Assembly: GCA_937923345.1 (NCBI GenBank)
Contig: CAKZVJ010000006.1
Coordinates: 1 to 49,646, forward strand
Origin: an uncultured Saprospiraceae bacterium
GTDB lineage: Bacteria > Bacteroidota > Bacteroidia > Chitinophagales > Saprospiraceae
Length of the DNA: 49,646 nt
Reading direction: 5' to 3'
Part shown: piece after piece, positions 8,459 to 16,256 of the stretch
Numbering within the stretch: position 1 is the stretch's first letter
How the letters are laid out: every line of letters begins with the position of its first letter
Program-made: the position numbers and the translations under genes
Notes under the pieces: model-generated
The model's input: the letters and a program-made list of their open reading frames with translations, nothing else
Databases searched by the model: none
Told to the model about the DNA's origin: nothing

Positions 8459-8921
8459 AATATCAGATCTTCCGAGCCTCCAAAGGCGCGTCAATGCCTG
8501 GCGGGTGCGCGGAGAGGAAATTGTCTTCACGAATGGGTGTTTTGATCTATTGCATCTGGGTCATGTGACTTATCTTGCTGAGGCTAGAGCGCTCGGGGAC
8601 CGATTGGTTGTCGGGCTAAATGCGGATGCTTCTGTGTCTAGGCTCAAGGGTGAGCACCGACCTATCCACGATATGCACAGCCGTGCCATGATGCTCGCTA
8701 GTATGGAATGTGTAGATGCGGTGGTGGTTTTTGAGGAGGATACTCCCCTGCTGCTGATTGAAGGTTTGCTACCAGATATACTCGTAAAAGGGGGCGATTA
8801 TGAACTGAACCAAATAGTCGGACACGACGTAGTAATACAGGCGGGTGGAGTAGTGAAAACCATCGCTTTTTTAGATGGCTACTCTAGCACCAAAATCGAG
8901 GCTCGAATAAAAGGTGCATGA
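8433..8921 (+). CDS. rfaE2: D-glycero-beta-D-manno-heptose 1-phosphate adenylyltransferase (RfaE2-type)
   Basis: The 162-residue cytidylyltransferase-fold enzyme carries TNGCFDLLHLGHV with the HxGH nucleotide-binding motif at residues 41-44, and a C-terminal GYSSTKI signature. It activates heptose 1-phosphate with ATP to ADP-heptose for LPS core synthesis. It is the stand-alone form of the second domain of HldE; no kinase partner is visible in the window. The first ATG (8433) overlaps the upstream membrane gene by 26 bases, and a second ATG follows immediately, so the exact start is uncertain by one codon. Related cytidylyltransferases share the fold, but the ISSTxI-like end favours RfaE2. 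Confidence 0.88.
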   Translation: MMLEHIKAKISDLPSLQRRVNAWRVRGEEIVFTNGCFDLLHLGHVTYLAEARALGDRLVVGLNADASVSRLKGEHRPIHDMHSRAMMLASMECVDAVVVFEEDTPLLLIEGLLPDILVKGGDYELNQIVGHDVVIQAGGVVKTIAFLDGYSSTKIEARIKGA

Positions 8922-8950
8922 CCCTGTATTAGGTATAATTCACTGTGTCC

Positions 8951-9994
8951 ATGAAATTGCAGAAATTAATTGATTACTTAGAAGCCATAGCGCCTCCTGC
9001 TTACCAGGAATCTTATGACAATGCTGGCCTGATCGTCGGGGATCCAAACGTCACCATCAAAGGGGTACTCATCTGTCTAGATAGCACTGAAGATATCATA
9101 GCAGAAGCTAGAAAACGGAAGTGTAATGTCATCGTCGCGCATCATCCGATTGTGTTTAAGGGTCTGAAGCGCTTTAATGGAAATACCTATGTGGAGCGCA
9201 CGGTGATGCAGGCCATCAAACATGATATCTGCATCTATGCGATCCATACTAATCTAGATAATGTATATCGCAATGGGGTAAATACTAAAATCGCGGAGAA
9301 ACTATCGCTCAAAAACTTACAGCTCCTCGCCCCCAAGAAAAACTTGGTGAAGCTAGAATTCTATCTCAATCAAAGTCAGATAGAAGCCTATCAAAAATAT
9401 TATTCTAAAAAGGGGGTCCCAGCTGGCTTCCATAACGTGCATAGTCTGCTAGCCGTTCAAACCGACAAAAAGCGTGACGTAGCTGAGATGAAATACGAAA
9501 CCGCTGTGGCCGAAAATGAGGTCGGTGACTTGGTGCACTTTCTGCAAAACAGCATAGGATCTAAAGCACTACAATATAATACCTACCCTATTTCTGAACG
9601 CAATCACCAAGTAGGGTCGGGGATGATAGGCCATTTGGCTAAGCCACTGCTGCCAGCGACTTTCTTCAAAAGGCTGAAAAAAGCCATGGATTTGAAGGTG
9701 TTTAAGCATACGGCCGTGTTGGATAAAAAAATCAGCAAAGTGGCCGTTTGTGGGGGCTCGGGAGGCTTTCTCTTATCCCATGCGATCCGCCAAGGAGCAG
9801 ATATCTTTATCACCTCTGACTATAAGTATCATGAGTTTTTTGATGCCGATGGGAAGATAATCATTGCAGACATAGGGCATTATGAGTCAGAACAGTATAC
9901 TATTGAGCTATTACATGGGTTAATAACAAAAAAATTTAGTAATTTTGCGTCCCATTGTACTAAAATTAGTACAAATCCAGTGTTTTATTATTAA
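8951..9994 (+). CDS. Nif3-like dinuclear metal-centre protein
   Basis: From the ATG at 8951 (an upstream GTG at 8945 is less likely) this is a 347-residue Nif3/YqfO-type protein. Metal ligands are visible: VAHHP (H64-H65), HTNLD (H99, D103) and the late GHYESEQ (near residue 312). Between them lies the extra PII-like domain (about 120-235) typical of the long Bacteroidota/Firmicutes form. These hexameric proteins bind two metal ions; roles as GTP cyclohydrolase-I-type enzymes or metal chaperones have been proposed but are not settled. It is followed 32 bases later by the zinc-ribbon protein, a pairing common in Bacteroidota (established knowledge). Confidence 0.92.
   Translation: MKLQKLIDYLEAIAPPAYQESYDNAGLIVGDPNVTIKGVLICLDSTEDIIAEARKRKCNVIVAHHPIVFKGLKRFNGNTYVERTVMQAIKHDICIYAIHTNLDNVYRNGVNTKIAEKLSLKNLQLLAPKKNLVKLEFYLNQSQIEAYQKYYSKKGVPAGFHNVHSLLAVQTDKKRDVAEMKYETAVAENEVGDLVHFLQNSIGSKALQYNTYPISERNHQVGSGMIGHLAKPLLPATFFKRLKKAMDLKVFKHTAVLDKKISKVAVCGGSGGFLLSHAIRQGADIFITSDYKYHEFFDADGKIIIADIGHYESEQYTIELLHGLITKKFSNFASHCTKISTNPVFYY
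9940..9974 (+). promoter_or_regulatory. Putative internal promoter with 20-bp perfect dyad at the end of the Nif3 gene
   Basis: TAATTTTG (9940-9947) is an exact TAnnTTTG box. Seven bases after it begins a perfect dyad, TTGTACTAA-AA-TTAGTACAA (9955-9974), overlapping the expected transcription start of the zinc-ribbon gene (ATG 10027). It could be an operator or a short 5' hairpin. It lies inside the last codons of the Nif3 gene, and no good -33 element is seen. Confidence 0.4.
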
Positions 9995-10026
9995 TTCACC
10001 ACGAGTTTACTAAAAATCTAATAATC

Positions 10027-10773
10027 ATGGCTACTACCACTGAAATAACAATAGAAGATAGACTAAAGCAGCTGTATGCTTTGCAATCGATTGATTCTGA
10101 TATAGATAAGCTACAGATATTGAAAGGAGAGTTACCGATGGAGGTAAAGGACCTGGAGGATGAAATAGCGGGTTTAGACACTAGAGTGGGGAAATTAGAA
10201 GGTGCGATACAGGATCTTGAGACTGAGAAGACGAATCACGTTAATAAAATTAAGGAGGCGGAGATATTAGCGGAGCGCTATAAGAAGAAGATGGATGAGG
10301 TAAAGAACAACAGAGAATTTGAGGCCCTTACTAAGGAACTTGAATATCAAGAATTGGACATCAAATTGTCTACCAAGAAAATCAAGACTGCAGAGTCTAA
10401 TATAGAGATCAAGAAAGAATCGCTTACCAATGCGCAAGAAAAGCTGGCTGAAAAGAAGAATGACTTAGAAGCTAAGAAGGTGGAGCTAGAAAAGATCAAG
10501 GAGAAGACGGACAAGGAGGAAATCAAGCTAAACAAGAAAGCGGATAAGCAGCGTAAAGTAATCGAAGATAGATTGTTGAGAGCTTACGATAAAGTAAGAG
10601 CTGCGTATAGAAACGGCCTAGCGGTAGCTACAGTAGAAAGAGATTCTTGTGGAGGTTGCTTCAATAAGATTCCGCCACAGATACAGTTGGAAATCGGAAT
10701 GAGAAAGAAAATCATAGCCTGTGAGCACTGTGGTAGAGTTCTAGTTGACTCTTCGCTTACAGACAAAAAATAA
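10027..10773 (+). CDS. Coiled-coil protein with C4-type zinc ribbon
   Basis: The 248-residue protein has a long charged, heptad-rich coiled coil (about residues 10-190), then a zinc ribbon with C208-x2-C211 (CGGC) and C232-x2-C235 (CEHC). This matches the zinc-ribbon/DUF164 family, whose members resemble CT398 of Chlamydia. The molecular role is not settled; nucleic acid or protein binding is possible. It is the last gene of the panD cluster and is followed 30 bases later by a strong terminator. The conserved region IPPQIQLEIGMRKKIIACEH between the cysteine pairs is typical of the family. It may have its own promoter at 9940. Confidence 0.88.
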   Translation: MATTTEITIEDRLKQLYALQSIDSDIDKLQILKGELPMEVKDLEDEIAGLDTRVGKLEGAIQDLETEKTNHVNKIKEAEILAERYKKKMDEVKNNREFEALTKELEYQELDIKLSTKKIKTAESNIEIKKESLTNAQEKLAEKKNDLEAKKVELEKIKEKTDKEEIKLNKKADKQRKVIEDRLLRAYDKVRAAYRNGLAVATVERDSCGGCFNKIPPQIQLEIGMRKKIIACEHCGRVLVDSSLTDKK

Positions 10774-10803
10774 GGCTTACCAATATCCAAATAAAAACAA
10801 TCG

Positions 10804-10840
10804 AAAGTGTCTTTGAATTAAATTTCAAAGACACTTTTTT
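10804..10840 (+). terminator. Rho-independent terminator after the zinc-ribbon gene
   Basis: A perfect 14-base stem, AAAGTGTCTTTGAA (10804-10817) with TTCAAAGACACTTT (10824-10837), 6-base loop, ends in a run of six T. It closes the panD cluster. Confidence 0.9.
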
Positions 10841-10856
10841 ATTGAAATGATGTGTC

Positions 10857-12422
10857 TTGTATCACTATTTATATTCAGTGCGCGTTATATTTGATGTGTT
10901 GTTACACTCTATAAAATACCTGCTCCTTCTAGTGTGCCTATTGGCATCTAAAAATGTGATGTCTAGTGAGCACTATTATTTTGAATACAGTCCTTTGGTA
11001 ACGGAGGCTTATGAAAAGATTATCTCATTAAGACTAGATGAGGGTCGACTTTTGATAGACTCGATCAAAAGTGTAGAGCCGAACAATCTCAGTGTATACC
11101 ATATCGAAAACTATATTGACTTTCTGACGATTTTCATAAATGAGGATATAGAAGAATTTGAAAGGCTAGAAGGAAATAAAAATATAAGGCTACAAAAGAT
11201 TCGTCAGGGGCCCCAGGATTCGCCGTTCTTTCTCTTTAGTCAGGCGGAGATACAGTTGCAATGGGCGATTTCTCGATTAAAATTTGAAGAGTACTTTCAG
11301 GCGTTTACTGAGGTCAATCGGGCCTATAAGCAACTAGAGAAAAACCTAGACCAGTTCCCCTCTTTTAAGGGTTCCCTTAAAAGTCTCGGCATCATCCACG
11401 CTATCGTCGGCACTATTCCTGACAATTATAAATGGGGCCTTAAACTGATCGGAAGGTTAGATGGAACCATCGCACAAGGAAAGCTAGAATTGGAAGAGGC
11501 TATAGCTTATAGTAAGGCTACTGATTTTATCTTCACACAAGAAACTGTGGTGAGTTATGCCTTTCTCTTGCTTCATTTGGACAATAAGTCAGACCTGGCC
11601 TGGAAGACTATATCAGAAGCTAATCTAGATATAGCAAATAACCCCTTGGCGTGTTTTGCCATTGCCAATATTGCGATGCGGGTCGGGCGTTCTAAAGAGG
11701 CGTTAATCGTATTGGAACAAAAACCTAGTGGTGAGGGCTACTTGCCGTTTTATTATTTGGATCTACTGCAAGGGTATGCCATGCTGTATGCGCTAGACCC
11801 CAACGCGGATATATATATAGAGCACTATCTGAACAATTACCGTGGCGTAAATTTGATCAAAGATGCCTACCAAAAATTGGCTTGGCACTTCTTGGTGCAT
11901 GGAAATGAAATTGCCTACAAAAACAATATGCGTCTTTGTCAAGTCAGAGGATATACACTCATCGATAGCGACAAGAGTGCCATGAAAGAGGCTGGGAAAA
12001 ATATCATCCCTAACCCAACCCTACTCAGTGCGCGACTCTTGTTTGATGGCGGATATTACGATGAAGCCAAAAGTATGTTGGAGGCAACACCTGTAGATGA
12101 ATATAATATCGAGAAAGATAGGCTGGAGTATGCTTATCGGCTAGGCAGAATAAATCATGCCTTAAAAAATATTCCTGAGGCCATTAACAATTATAACTAC
12201 AGCATAGCTTTTGGTATCAATGCACCCTATTTTTACGCTTGCAATGCGGCCCTACAGTGTGGTCTAATCTATGAAAAGTTAGAGAACTATAAAGAAGCGC
12301 AGCGGTACTTTGATCTATGTATCAAAATGGATCCAGAGGACTATAGGACTAGCTTACACCAAAAAGCAAAGGCTGGGCTGAATAGGATTGAGAGTGGAGT
12401 TAGGTGGAGAGTGGAGAATTGA
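10857..12422 (+). CDS. Exported TPR-containing protein, unknown function
   Basis: The protein has up to 521 residues; the open frame begins at a TTG (10857) with no ATG before 10959. A later TTG at 10899 would give a compact signal peptide (MLHSIKYLLLLVCLLASK) and sits 6 bases after an exact TAnnTTTG box (10886-10893), so the mature start is uncertain. The body is helical with TPR-like repeats, best seen near the C-terminus (YDEAKSMLEA, EAINNYNYSIAFG, YKEAQRYFDLCIKMDPEDY). No catalytic motif was found; a periplasmic protein-interaction role is inferred. The last residues, IESGVRWRVEN, and the stop are encoded by a GA-rich tandem repeat, so the original C-terminus has probably been altered. 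It faces mazG across a repeat island. Confidence 0.75.
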   Translation: MYHYLYSVRVIFDVLLHSIKYLLLLVCLLASKNVMSSEHYYFEYSPLVTEAYEKIISLRLDEGRLLIDSIKSVEPNNLSVYHIENYIDFLTIFINEDIEEFERLEGNKNIRLQKIRQGPQDSPFFLFSQAEIQLQWAISRLKFEEYFQAFTEVNRAYKQLEKNLDQFPSFKGSLKSLGIIHAIVGTIPDNYKWGLKLIGRLDGTIAQGKLELEEAIAYSKATDFIFTQETVVSYAFLLLHLDNKSDLAWKTISEANLDIANNPLACFAIANIAMRVGRSKEALIVLEQKPSGEGYLPFYYLDLLQGYAMLYALDPNADIYIEHYLNNYRGVNLIKDAYQKLAWHFLVHGNEIAYKNNMRLCQVRGYTLIDSDKSAMKEAGKNIIPNPTLLSARLLFDGGYYDEAKSMLEATPVDEYNIEKDRLEYAYRLGRINHALKNIPEAINNYNYSIAFGINAPYFYACNAALQCGLIYEKLENYKEAQRYFDLCIKMDPEDYRTSLHQKAKAGLNRIESGVRWRVEN

Positions 12423-12469
12423 GAGTGGAGAATTGAGAGTGGAGAGTGGAGAGTGGAGAGTGGAGAGTT
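12388..12469 (+). repeat. GA-rich tandem array overlapping the TPR gene stop
   Basis: Imperfect repeats of GAGAGTGG and GTGGAGAATTGA run from within the last codons of the TPR gene to 12469. A shorter array of the same unit lies at 12829-12853, so the two bracket the 161-bp element and other intergenic DNA between them. Confidence 0.8.
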
Positions 12470-12492
12470 CTTAGCGTTTATAATTCACAATT

Positions 12493-12653
12493 GAGTCCAC
12501 TCCGGAAAGTAGCGGATTTCAAAAAGTGGGCTATTTTGGATGAGAGTTTTTATTTTCGAAATTCAGTGATGCCTGAGCATCAGTGGACTGAGAAAATGGA
12601 AAATATCGCCAAAAGAGTCATTTTTTGGTTTCGTGACTTTTCGGAGCGGACTC
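12493..12653. repeat. 161-bp terminal-inverted-repeat element, copy 2 (MITE-like)
   Basis: It has the same length and termini as copy 1 (1680-1840), with 9 substitutions and no indels, about 94% identity. It is flanked by ACAATT and ACCATT, a 5-of-6 match resembling a target duplication. The central hairpin is kept (GATGC-CTGA-GCATC). An open frame runs through this copy, but 8 of the 9 differences from copy 1 change the amino acid and one gives a stop, so it is not under protein-level selection. Again it lies between convergent genes. Confidence 0.75.
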
Positions 12654-12664
12654 ACCATTTATAA

Positions 12665-12830
12665 TTATTCAAAGGGCAGCTTTTCCCGCTATCCGCTTGT
12701 ACGCCTGTCACTGATATACAGTTCGTCATAGTCGTAGTGCCGTATTCGCTTGGTCGCTCATCCAGCTCTACTCCTTGACTCATATGCATATCAGCACCAC
12801 TTGTATCGCTTCTATCGAGGCTGCAAAAAG
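12665..12830 (-). repeat. Member A of a degenerate dispersed intergenic repeat family
   Basis: Read on the minus strand, this stretch shares short ordered words with 23195-23335 and 49440-49570: GGATGAGCG, then GCGAATACG (with the 23-kb copy), CGACTATnnnGAA (with the 49-kb copy), and AAGCGGAT near the end of all three. The order of the words is conserved while the sequences between them have diverged. No coding potential is seen. Confidence 0.4.
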
Positions 12831-12853
12831 GAGGAGAGTGGAGAGTGGAGAGC
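12829..12853 (+). repeat. Second short GA-rich array
   Basis: GGAGGAGAGTGGAGAGTGGA and following bases repeat the unit of the array at 12388-12469 in the same orientation. It ends 3 bases before the mazG stop (12856). Confidence 0.7.
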
Positions 12854-12855
12854 GC

Positions 12856-13197
12856 TTATTCTTTTAGTTTCTTATTGTTTTGGTGGCGATCTTTATCTCT
12901 GTTTGTTTTCTTTGCAAGACTTTTGATCAGTGCTTCCTCTAGGTTAATGCCTGTTTGGTTGGCCAAACAGATAAGTACGAATAAGACGTCTGCCATCTCG
13001 GCAGAAAGATTATCCATCGCATTCTTCTCATCTTCTGGTCGCTTGAAGGATTGCTCTCCATAGACTCTGGCCATAAGGCGGGCCATCTCTCCTACTTCTT
13101 CCATCAAGACGGCGGTGTTAGTCATCTCGTCAAAATATCTTACACCGATGGTCTTGATCCATTCGTCTACTTTACGCTGGGCTTCTTGGATAGTCAA
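12856..13197 (-). CDS. MazG-type nucleotide pyrophosphohydrolase
   Basis: The 113-residue all-alpha NTP-PPase carries the metal-binding EEVGE helix (about residues 33-37) and EMADVLF (about 67-73), the EExxE...ExxD pattern that hydrolyses (d)NTPs to monophosphate and pyrophosphate. It is a single MazG domain, as in short housecleaning enzymes. The likely start is TTG at 13197 (MTIQEAQ); no ATG precedes it in frame. The C-terminus is a lysine-rich tail. It is the last gene of the bat cluster, 36 bases after batD, and is probably cotranscribed, though no functional link to Bat proteins is known to me. Confidence 0.88.
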   Translation of the reverse strand: MTIQEAQRKVDEWIKTIGVRYFDEMTNTAVLMEEVGEMARLMARVYGEQSFKRPEDEKNAMDNLSAEMADVLFVLICLANQTGINLEEALIKSLAKKTNRDKDRHQNNKKLKE

Positions 13198-13233
13198 ATT
13201 GTACTTGTTTTTTTTTATTAGGCTAAAAAAAAA

Positions 13234-14976
13234 TTATTGATTTTCTAAGGAGGCAATAATTTCGTGCGCGGATGTGTACACTTCTTGCATAGCGCTTTCT
13301 CCTGAGACGCCCGCAAAACGAGCCATTTCACACCTTTCAAGGAGCGCAGATAGGGCTTCGATCGTTTGGGGAGAAGCTTGTTTTGCTTGCAGCTTATTGG
13401 CAATATTGCTTCTAGATAATTCTGAAAACGGGATGTCCATTTTATCTCCGATGTATCCAAACATAGACTTGGCGATTTCATCAAAGAACAATTTACTCTC
13501 GTTCTTTTTCATATGCTCTTCTGCAGTGGATAGTCTTTTCTTGGCTACACCGGCAGCTTGTTGCTTCCTTACTAAGTCAGGGTCAATATTGCCTTTTTTG
13601 ATTTCATTTCTTCGATAGATGAGAATACCACACATCGCTAAAAAAGGTAGTGCGAAAAGCGACTTCCCTATGGGGCTATGAATCCAAGCGCTACTAGACA
13701 TACTCGTCAATGAGGTACTCGTCAACAGTGGTTTTAGCGCAGAAGACATGGCATCACTTTCAGAGACTACAGCCCTTTCATTCTTCTTATTGGTTCCTTG
13801 CCGCACCATAATGTTATCAACACCTGTGATGATGGTAATGTATTTAGCACTATCTGGATCAAAATAAGTGAACTCTGGTTTTATGAGATATCGTGTTGCC
13901 TTTTGAGGAAGTACCGTGTACTCCAAACTCATATAGCTTTGCATATAATCTTCTCTGGGAATAGATTTTTTTTCAATAACGGATTTGCTGTAAACCTCTA
14001 GATTGTCATCAAAGATCACATCTGGCGGAAGTAACCGTTTAACATCACCATTACCACTAATCTCCAACTTTATGGTCAGCGCATCATCTGTTGTTAAATT
14101 AGAAGGACTTACGACAGACTGGGCGGTGTACTTTCCTACTGCACCAGAAAAAGAAGCAGGCGCATTCTTAGGCAATTCTAAAACATCAATCACCACAGGA
14201 TCGGTCGTGAAGTTAAAATAGTTAATTGGTTCGAAGAATATGCTTCGAGATTTTTTGGTAGGGTCATTGACTCCCAACTTAAACTTAGAAGCTTCGATTT
14301 CGAGCTTTCCTGTTCGTTGAGGATACAAGGCTACTGTCTTGACGGTACTCACGTTGTACTGTTCTCCATTGACTACTTCTATAGTTCTATTAGAGCCTCT
14401 GGTGCGTAGTTTTTCCACAAAGAATCCATCGTAAGCTGGTTCTCTTACTTGATCATATCGCTTGACGTTGACCGCGTAATAAATTTTATACTCAAGCAAC
14501 ACTTGCTGCCCGATATATGCTGTATCAGATGAAGGTACTGCGCGCACAAACATTTGCTCTGACATATTTTTGTTTAGCTCTTTTTGACTTTTAGCTCCAC
14601 CTTTCCCCTTTAGCACTACGATTTTGACCAAATTAGATTTTATCTTTTTGTTGTCATACATCGCGGTGGCCGCAGGTATCACAAACTCGCCTGCTTGTTT
14701 AGGTTGTAGAGTGTACACAAACTTAAATTCGCTACTAGTCACTCCATTGATGGTCGTAGAAGACATACTCGTAGATGGACCACTCACTACGTTAAAGTCT
14801 CTAAAGTCTGGACCACGAAAAGATCTAGAATCTATCTGTTCTAAAGTCACTGAATAGGCGAAAGTGTTTCCTACCACTACCTTGCGCGCATTAGCTTCGG
14901 CCTTAAACAGGTATTGAGCTTGCAGGCTACTTGTTAAGGAAGTAAGGAGTAAAAGTAGATGAAAAACTTTGCGCAT
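13234..14976 (-). CDS. batD: BatD protein
   Basis: The 580-residue exported/membrane protein has a signal peptide (residues 1-20), tandem Ig-like beta domains with the BatD signature GPDFRDFNVVSGPSTSMSST near residues 55-75, and a C-terminal membrane helix near 435-455 followed by a cytoplasmic helical tail. BatD belongs to the Bacteroides aerotolerance cluster, thought to support envelope integrity or oxygen/oxidative stress tolerance; the biochemical role is unresolved. It follows the short BatD-like gene by 2 bases. Length is normal for the family. Confidence 0.92.
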   Translation of the reverse strand: MRKVFHLLLLLTSLTSSLQAQYLFKAEANARKVVVGNTFAYSVTLEQIDSRSFRGPDFRDFNVVSGPSTSMSSTTINGVTSSEFKFVYTLQPKQAGEFVIPAATAMYDNKKIKSNLVKIVVLKGKGGAKSQKELNKNMSEQMFVRAVPSSDTAYIGQQVLLEYKIYYAVNVKRYDQVREPAYDGFFVEKLRTRGSNRTIEVVNGEQYNVSTVKTVALYPQRTGKLEIEASKFKLGVNDPTKKSRSIFFEPINYFNFTTDPVVIDVLELPKNAPASFSGAVGKYTAQSVVSPSNLTTDDALTIKLEISGNGDVKRLLPPDVIFDDNLEVYSKSVIEKKSIPREDYMQSYMSLEYTVLPQKATRYLIKPEFTYFDPDSAKYITIITGVDNIMVRQGTNKKNERAVVSESDAMSSALKPLLTSTSLTSMSSSAWIHSPIGKSLFALPFLAMCGILIYRRNEIKKGNIDPDLVRKQQAAGVAKKRLSTAEEHMKKNESKLFFDEIAKSMFGYIGDKMDIPFSELSRSNIANKLQAKQASPQTIEALSALLERCEMARFAGVSGESAMQEVYTSAHEIIASLENQ

Positions 14977-14978
14977 AT

Positions 14979-15443
14979 TTATATTTTGTACGTTTTCCGT
15001 TTCTTTTTTAATTTCTTTTTTGAAGGCGGAACCTCTTCAAGATTGTCCATGACTTCTTGATTGGGATTTTCTAACACATGAATCTTGATAGCGTCCGTTT
15101 CAAAAATATCTTCTCCTACAGATACTTGTGCTTGTTTAATTTCTATGTCTCCAACGGAAATAGCTTGCAAAATAAAACTATACGATGCTTCTTGACTCAT
15201 CTGCCCATTTATAATAGTGGTAGACGAAGAGACATTGGGCCCAGCTAGTACCCGCAAGCCAGAAAAATCTGGTGTTTCAAAATCAGTAATGTTACCTCCT
15301 TTTACGATATACTGTATTGTCAATCTCTCCCCTGCAAGCAATGTGTCCTTACTCACATTGGTAGAAACTGCAAGGTCTTGGCTAAGAAGTCCTTTGCACA
15401 TAAAAGTTAATAGTAGAATAGTAATGATTGAGAACCGTTTCAT
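14979..15443 (-). CDS. Short BatD-like protein (N-terminal module only)
   Basis: The 154-residue protein has a signal peptide (1-22), one BatD-type Ig-like module and a basic tail (KKKLKKKRK). Its core TPDFSGLRVLAGPNVSSSTT lines up with GPDFRDFNVVSGPSTSMSST of the next gene, and both continue with an ING...Y(S)F(I/V)...LQ pattern. It therefore looks like a partial duplicate of the N-terminal BatD module. There is no transmembrane anchor. It sits 3 bases after batC and 2 before batD. A full-length BatD alone is the usual arrangement as far as I know; the extra copy may act as a soluble periplasmic partner (inference). Confidence 0.82.
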   Translation of the reverse strand: MKRFSIITILLLTFMCKGLLSQDLAVSTNVSKDTLLAGERLTIQYIVKGGNITDFETPDFSGLRVLAGPNVSSSTTIINGQMSQEASYSFILQAISVGDIEIKQAQVSVGEDIFETDAIKIHVLENPNQEVMDNLEEVPPSKKKLKKKRKTYKI

Positions 15444-15446
15444 TAT

Positions 15447-16208
15447 TTACCAATCTTTTTCTTGCTTGTTAGGTTTGGAATCTGCCTTTTTTAGTTTCTC
15501 TTGTGTTCTTTTTTCTTCGTCTTCCACAATTTTTAAAAGCTCGGCTGCCTCCTCTTTATTCAGGTCTTTCTTTTCCGTTTCTTCTCCCGCTTGAGGTTTA
15601 TTTTCTTTTTGCTCCTCTTCACTTTCTCCCTCTTCTTTCTTTTTCTCTTCTTCACTTTTTTCGTCTCCCTCTTGCTGCTGGTTTTCTTCCTGTTGTTGCT
15701 GTTGTTGTTGCTCCTTCTCTTCTTCCTCTTCCTCTTCTCCGCCTTCTTGTTGTTGTTGCTGCTGCTGCTGTTGTTGCTGCATTTGCTTGACAAGCCTGTT
15801 GGCTACGGAAAGATTATACTTACTGTCTTCATCATCCGGATTATTTCTTAGTGCATTTTTATACGCCTCTACTCCTTTTTCAAACTCTTGCATATTCATA
15901 TAGGTGTTGCCTAAATTGTAATATGCATCAGACTTGACTGATGGATCACTTGCTAAGCTAGCTGCTTGTTCAAAGTGATTAAGTGCCTCTTCATATCTAT
16001 TTTGTTGATAAATTGAGTTGCCTAAATTGTATTCTCCATTAGCAGAAAGTTCATCTTCGATGGCTTTTCTATAAGTTTCTTCTGCTCCTTCAAAATTCTC
16101 TTTTTCGTACAACTTATCTGCATTGCGAAGCAATTTGTGCGCAGTCTGACCATGAAGCTGGACAGCAGTTAAAATTACAACTAAGAAGAAAAATATCGAT
16201 CTCATCAT
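15447..16208 (-). CDS. batC: BatC-type TPR protein with long Gln/Glu tract
   Basis: The 253-residue protein has a signal peptide (1-20), about three TPR repeats (residues 25-135, e.g. EGAEETYRKAIEDEL, YNLGNSIYQQNRYEEALNHF), then a low-complexity region (about 140-215) of runs of Q and E, and a charged Lys/Glu tail. The position after two von Willebrand A genes fits BatC. The Q-tract is encoded by alternating CAG/CAA codons (seen as ctg/ttg on the plus strand, about 15685-15785), so it can vary by slippage. It probably mediates protein interactions in the Bat complex (inference). Confidence 0.88.
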   Translation of the reverse strand: MMRSIFFFLVVILTAVQLHGQTAHKLLRNADKLYEKENFEGAEETYRKAIEDELSANGEYNLGNSIYQQNRYEEALNHFEQAASLASDPSVKSDAYYNLGNTYMNMQEFEKGVEAYKNALRNNPDDEDSKYNLSVANRLVKQMQQQQQQQQQQQEGGEEEEEEEKEQQQQQQQEENQQQEGDEKSEEEKKKEEGESEEEQKENKPQAGEETEKKDLNKEEAAELLKIVEDEEKRTQEKLKKADSKPNKQEKDW

Positions 16209-16256
16209 ATTTTGACAAACGTATTTATCAGGCTTTCTATTTTAAAAATTTAGAAA

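Larger units (their letters stand above)
12423..12855. other. Repeat island between the TPR gene and mazG
   Basis: These 433 bases between convergent genes hold no credible gene. In order: end of the GA-rich array, the 161-bp inverted-repeat element, a degenerate dispersed repeat, and a second short GA-rich array (12829-12853) that touches the mazG stop codon. Confidence 0.7.

Noticed and set aside
12388-12469. Possible CRISPR-like array
   Set aside because: The units are contiguous, short and GA-rich with no unique spacers, and no cas gene is present.
12446-12664. 72-codon open frame through copy 2 of the 161-bp element
   Set aside because: The same frame in copy 1 has a stop, and 8 of 9 differences between copies change the amino acid, so there is no sign of protein-level selection; the frame also starts in the GA-rich array.
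15503-15851. Leucine/phenylalanine-rich plus-strand frames opposite batC
   Set aside because: They are the complement of the Gln/Glu/Lys codons of batC and only imitate membrane proteins.
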